Shown here: positions 63,500 to 64,000 of the stretch, piece after piece
How the letters are laid out: every line of letters starts with the position of its first letter
Position numbering within the stretch: the first letter of the stretch is position 1
DNA from: Pseudomonas sp. GM21
GTDB taxonomy: Bacteria; Pseudomonadota; Gammaproteobacteria; Pseudomonadales; Pseudomonadaceae
Assembly: GCF_000282215.1 (NCBI RefSeq)
Contig: NZ_AKJS01000107.1
Location: 1-64,000 of the forward strand
Direction: 5' to 3'
DNA: 64,000 bases
The notes under the pieces: model-generated
What the model was told of the DNA's origin: nothing
Database searches by the model: none
Seen by the model: only the letters and a program-made list of their open reading frames with translations
Position numbers and translations under genes: made by a program

Positions 63500-64000
63500 T
63501 CACCGATAGAAAAGCGAATACCCGATCTGCCCCACCGCTTCATTCAGCAATTGCCCGGATTGCCATAACGACTTGAATTCCGGCATCCAGCCGCCCAGCG
63601 GTCGGGCATTGTCCACGCCTAAAAAACCTACCGGCGCGGGCACCACTTCAAATCCTGCCTTCTGGAAACTCCAGACAGACCGCGGCATATGCCAGGCCTG
63701 AGTCACGACCACCACCCGCTTGACGCCCTGAGGCAATAACACCTCGGCACTGAACTGCGCGTTCTCCCACGTCGTGCGGCTGCGCCCTTCCTGCCAGCGC
63801 ACCGTCACACCAAAATCATCGAGTAGCGAGTCCGCCATCAACTTCGCTTCGGTGGGTGGCTTACCGTAATGCAAGCCTCCGCTGGTCAGAACTGGCAAAC
63901 CGGAAGCCTTGGCCAGACGCGCTGCATAACGCTCGCGCTCCAGCCCCACGCCAGTCGGCTGGTCGGCGCCCCAGGCCGGGTCGCCGCGTTCACGCCCGGA
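63500..64000 (-). CDS. YdcF-family protein (3' part, cut by window edge)
   Basis: The visible 166 residues read [68 protein letters not shown] in parts, the DUF218/YdcF pattern. The conserved T-QAWHMPR and N residues are kept. Related proteins include ElyC, involved in envelope assembly. The start lies beyond the window, so exact length and membrane anchor are unknown. Confidence 0.87.
   Translation of the reverse strand, partial: SGRERGDPAWGADQPTGVGLERERYAARLAKASGLPVLTSGGLHYGKPPTEAKLMADSLLDDFGVTVRWQEGRSRTTWENAQFSAEVLLPQGVKRVVVVTQAWHMPRSVWSFQKAGFEVVPAPVGFLGVDNARPLGGWMPEFKSLWQSGQLLNEAVGQIGYSLFYR

Noticed and set aside
1-64000. tRNA, rRNA or tmRNA genes
   Set aside because: I looked for cloverleaf-like and rRNA-like stretches in the gaps and recognised none.

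Overview
The window is a chromosomal segment of a Pseudomonas of the P. fluorescens complex. The evidence is a GC-rich sequence with dense core genes, gene orders that match what I remember of P. putida and P. aeruginosa (radA-mscL-fpr-ppoR-rlmG-cioAB; tesB-HDAC-flavoprotein-rhlE; amn to aidB-like to ladS-thiD-thiE-hemL; miaB-phoH-ybeY-corC-lnt), and many copies of Pseudomonas REP-type inverted repeats between genes. No database was searched. I see no tRNA, rRNA, CRISPR array, complete insertion sequence or prophage.

Layout. 1-9.6 kb: start of cstA, a PilZ protein, radA, mscL, a ferredoxin-NADP reductase, an orphan LuxR regulator (PpoR type) behind two palindromes, rlmG, and the cyanide-insensitive oxidase operon cioAB with a DUF2474 peptide and a perfect ANR-type box upstream. 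10-16.5 kb: an MFS exporter, a higBA toxin-antitoxin pair, a DJ-1-like protein lacking the usual nucleophile, a secreted DUF4879-like protein, a purine permease overlapping trmA, and a DUF4160/DUF2442 pair laid out like a toxin-antitoxin module. 16.7-23.6 kb: a quinate/shikimate catabolic island (LysR, type II dehydroquinase, an NAD-type quinate/shikimate dehydrogenase, TetR, the two-domain dehydroshikimate dehydratase QuiC, an MFS carrier) that would convert quinate or shikimate to protocatechuate. 23.7-34.9 kb: transport, regulation and housekeeping genes (EamA, IclR, a YpfJ-type zinc protease with a secreted hydrolase, HAD, tesB, GNAT, HDAC, flavoprotein, rhlE, yedA).

35-38.7 kb is the most irregular part: an Lrp regulator, a decayed copy of part of an exonuclease gene, a BRO-N gene preceded by a structured 190-base stretch, the intact exonuclease, a NYN-domain protein and a DUF2076 protein. 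38.9-47.7 kb: membrane protein, EEP phosphatase, hrpB, a lipoprotein, fieF, a DUF6515-like exported protein, a possible leftward small RNA ending in a good terminator, a second Lrp regulator, DUF2788 and rluE. 47.8-64 kb: amn, an AidB-like dehydrogenase, the LadS hybrid sensor kinase, thiamine and heme biosynthesis genes, a Sel1/TPR protein, DUF1820, miaB, the phoH-ybeY-corC-lnt operon with a heat-shock-like promoter and a TTG start, and part of a YdcF-family gene.

The points most worth checking are the palindromes before ppoR, the duplicated exonuclease remnant with the BRO gene and its structured leader, the putative small RNA near 46 kb, the palindrome between the promoter elements of the quinate genes, and the DJ-1 protein without its cysteine.
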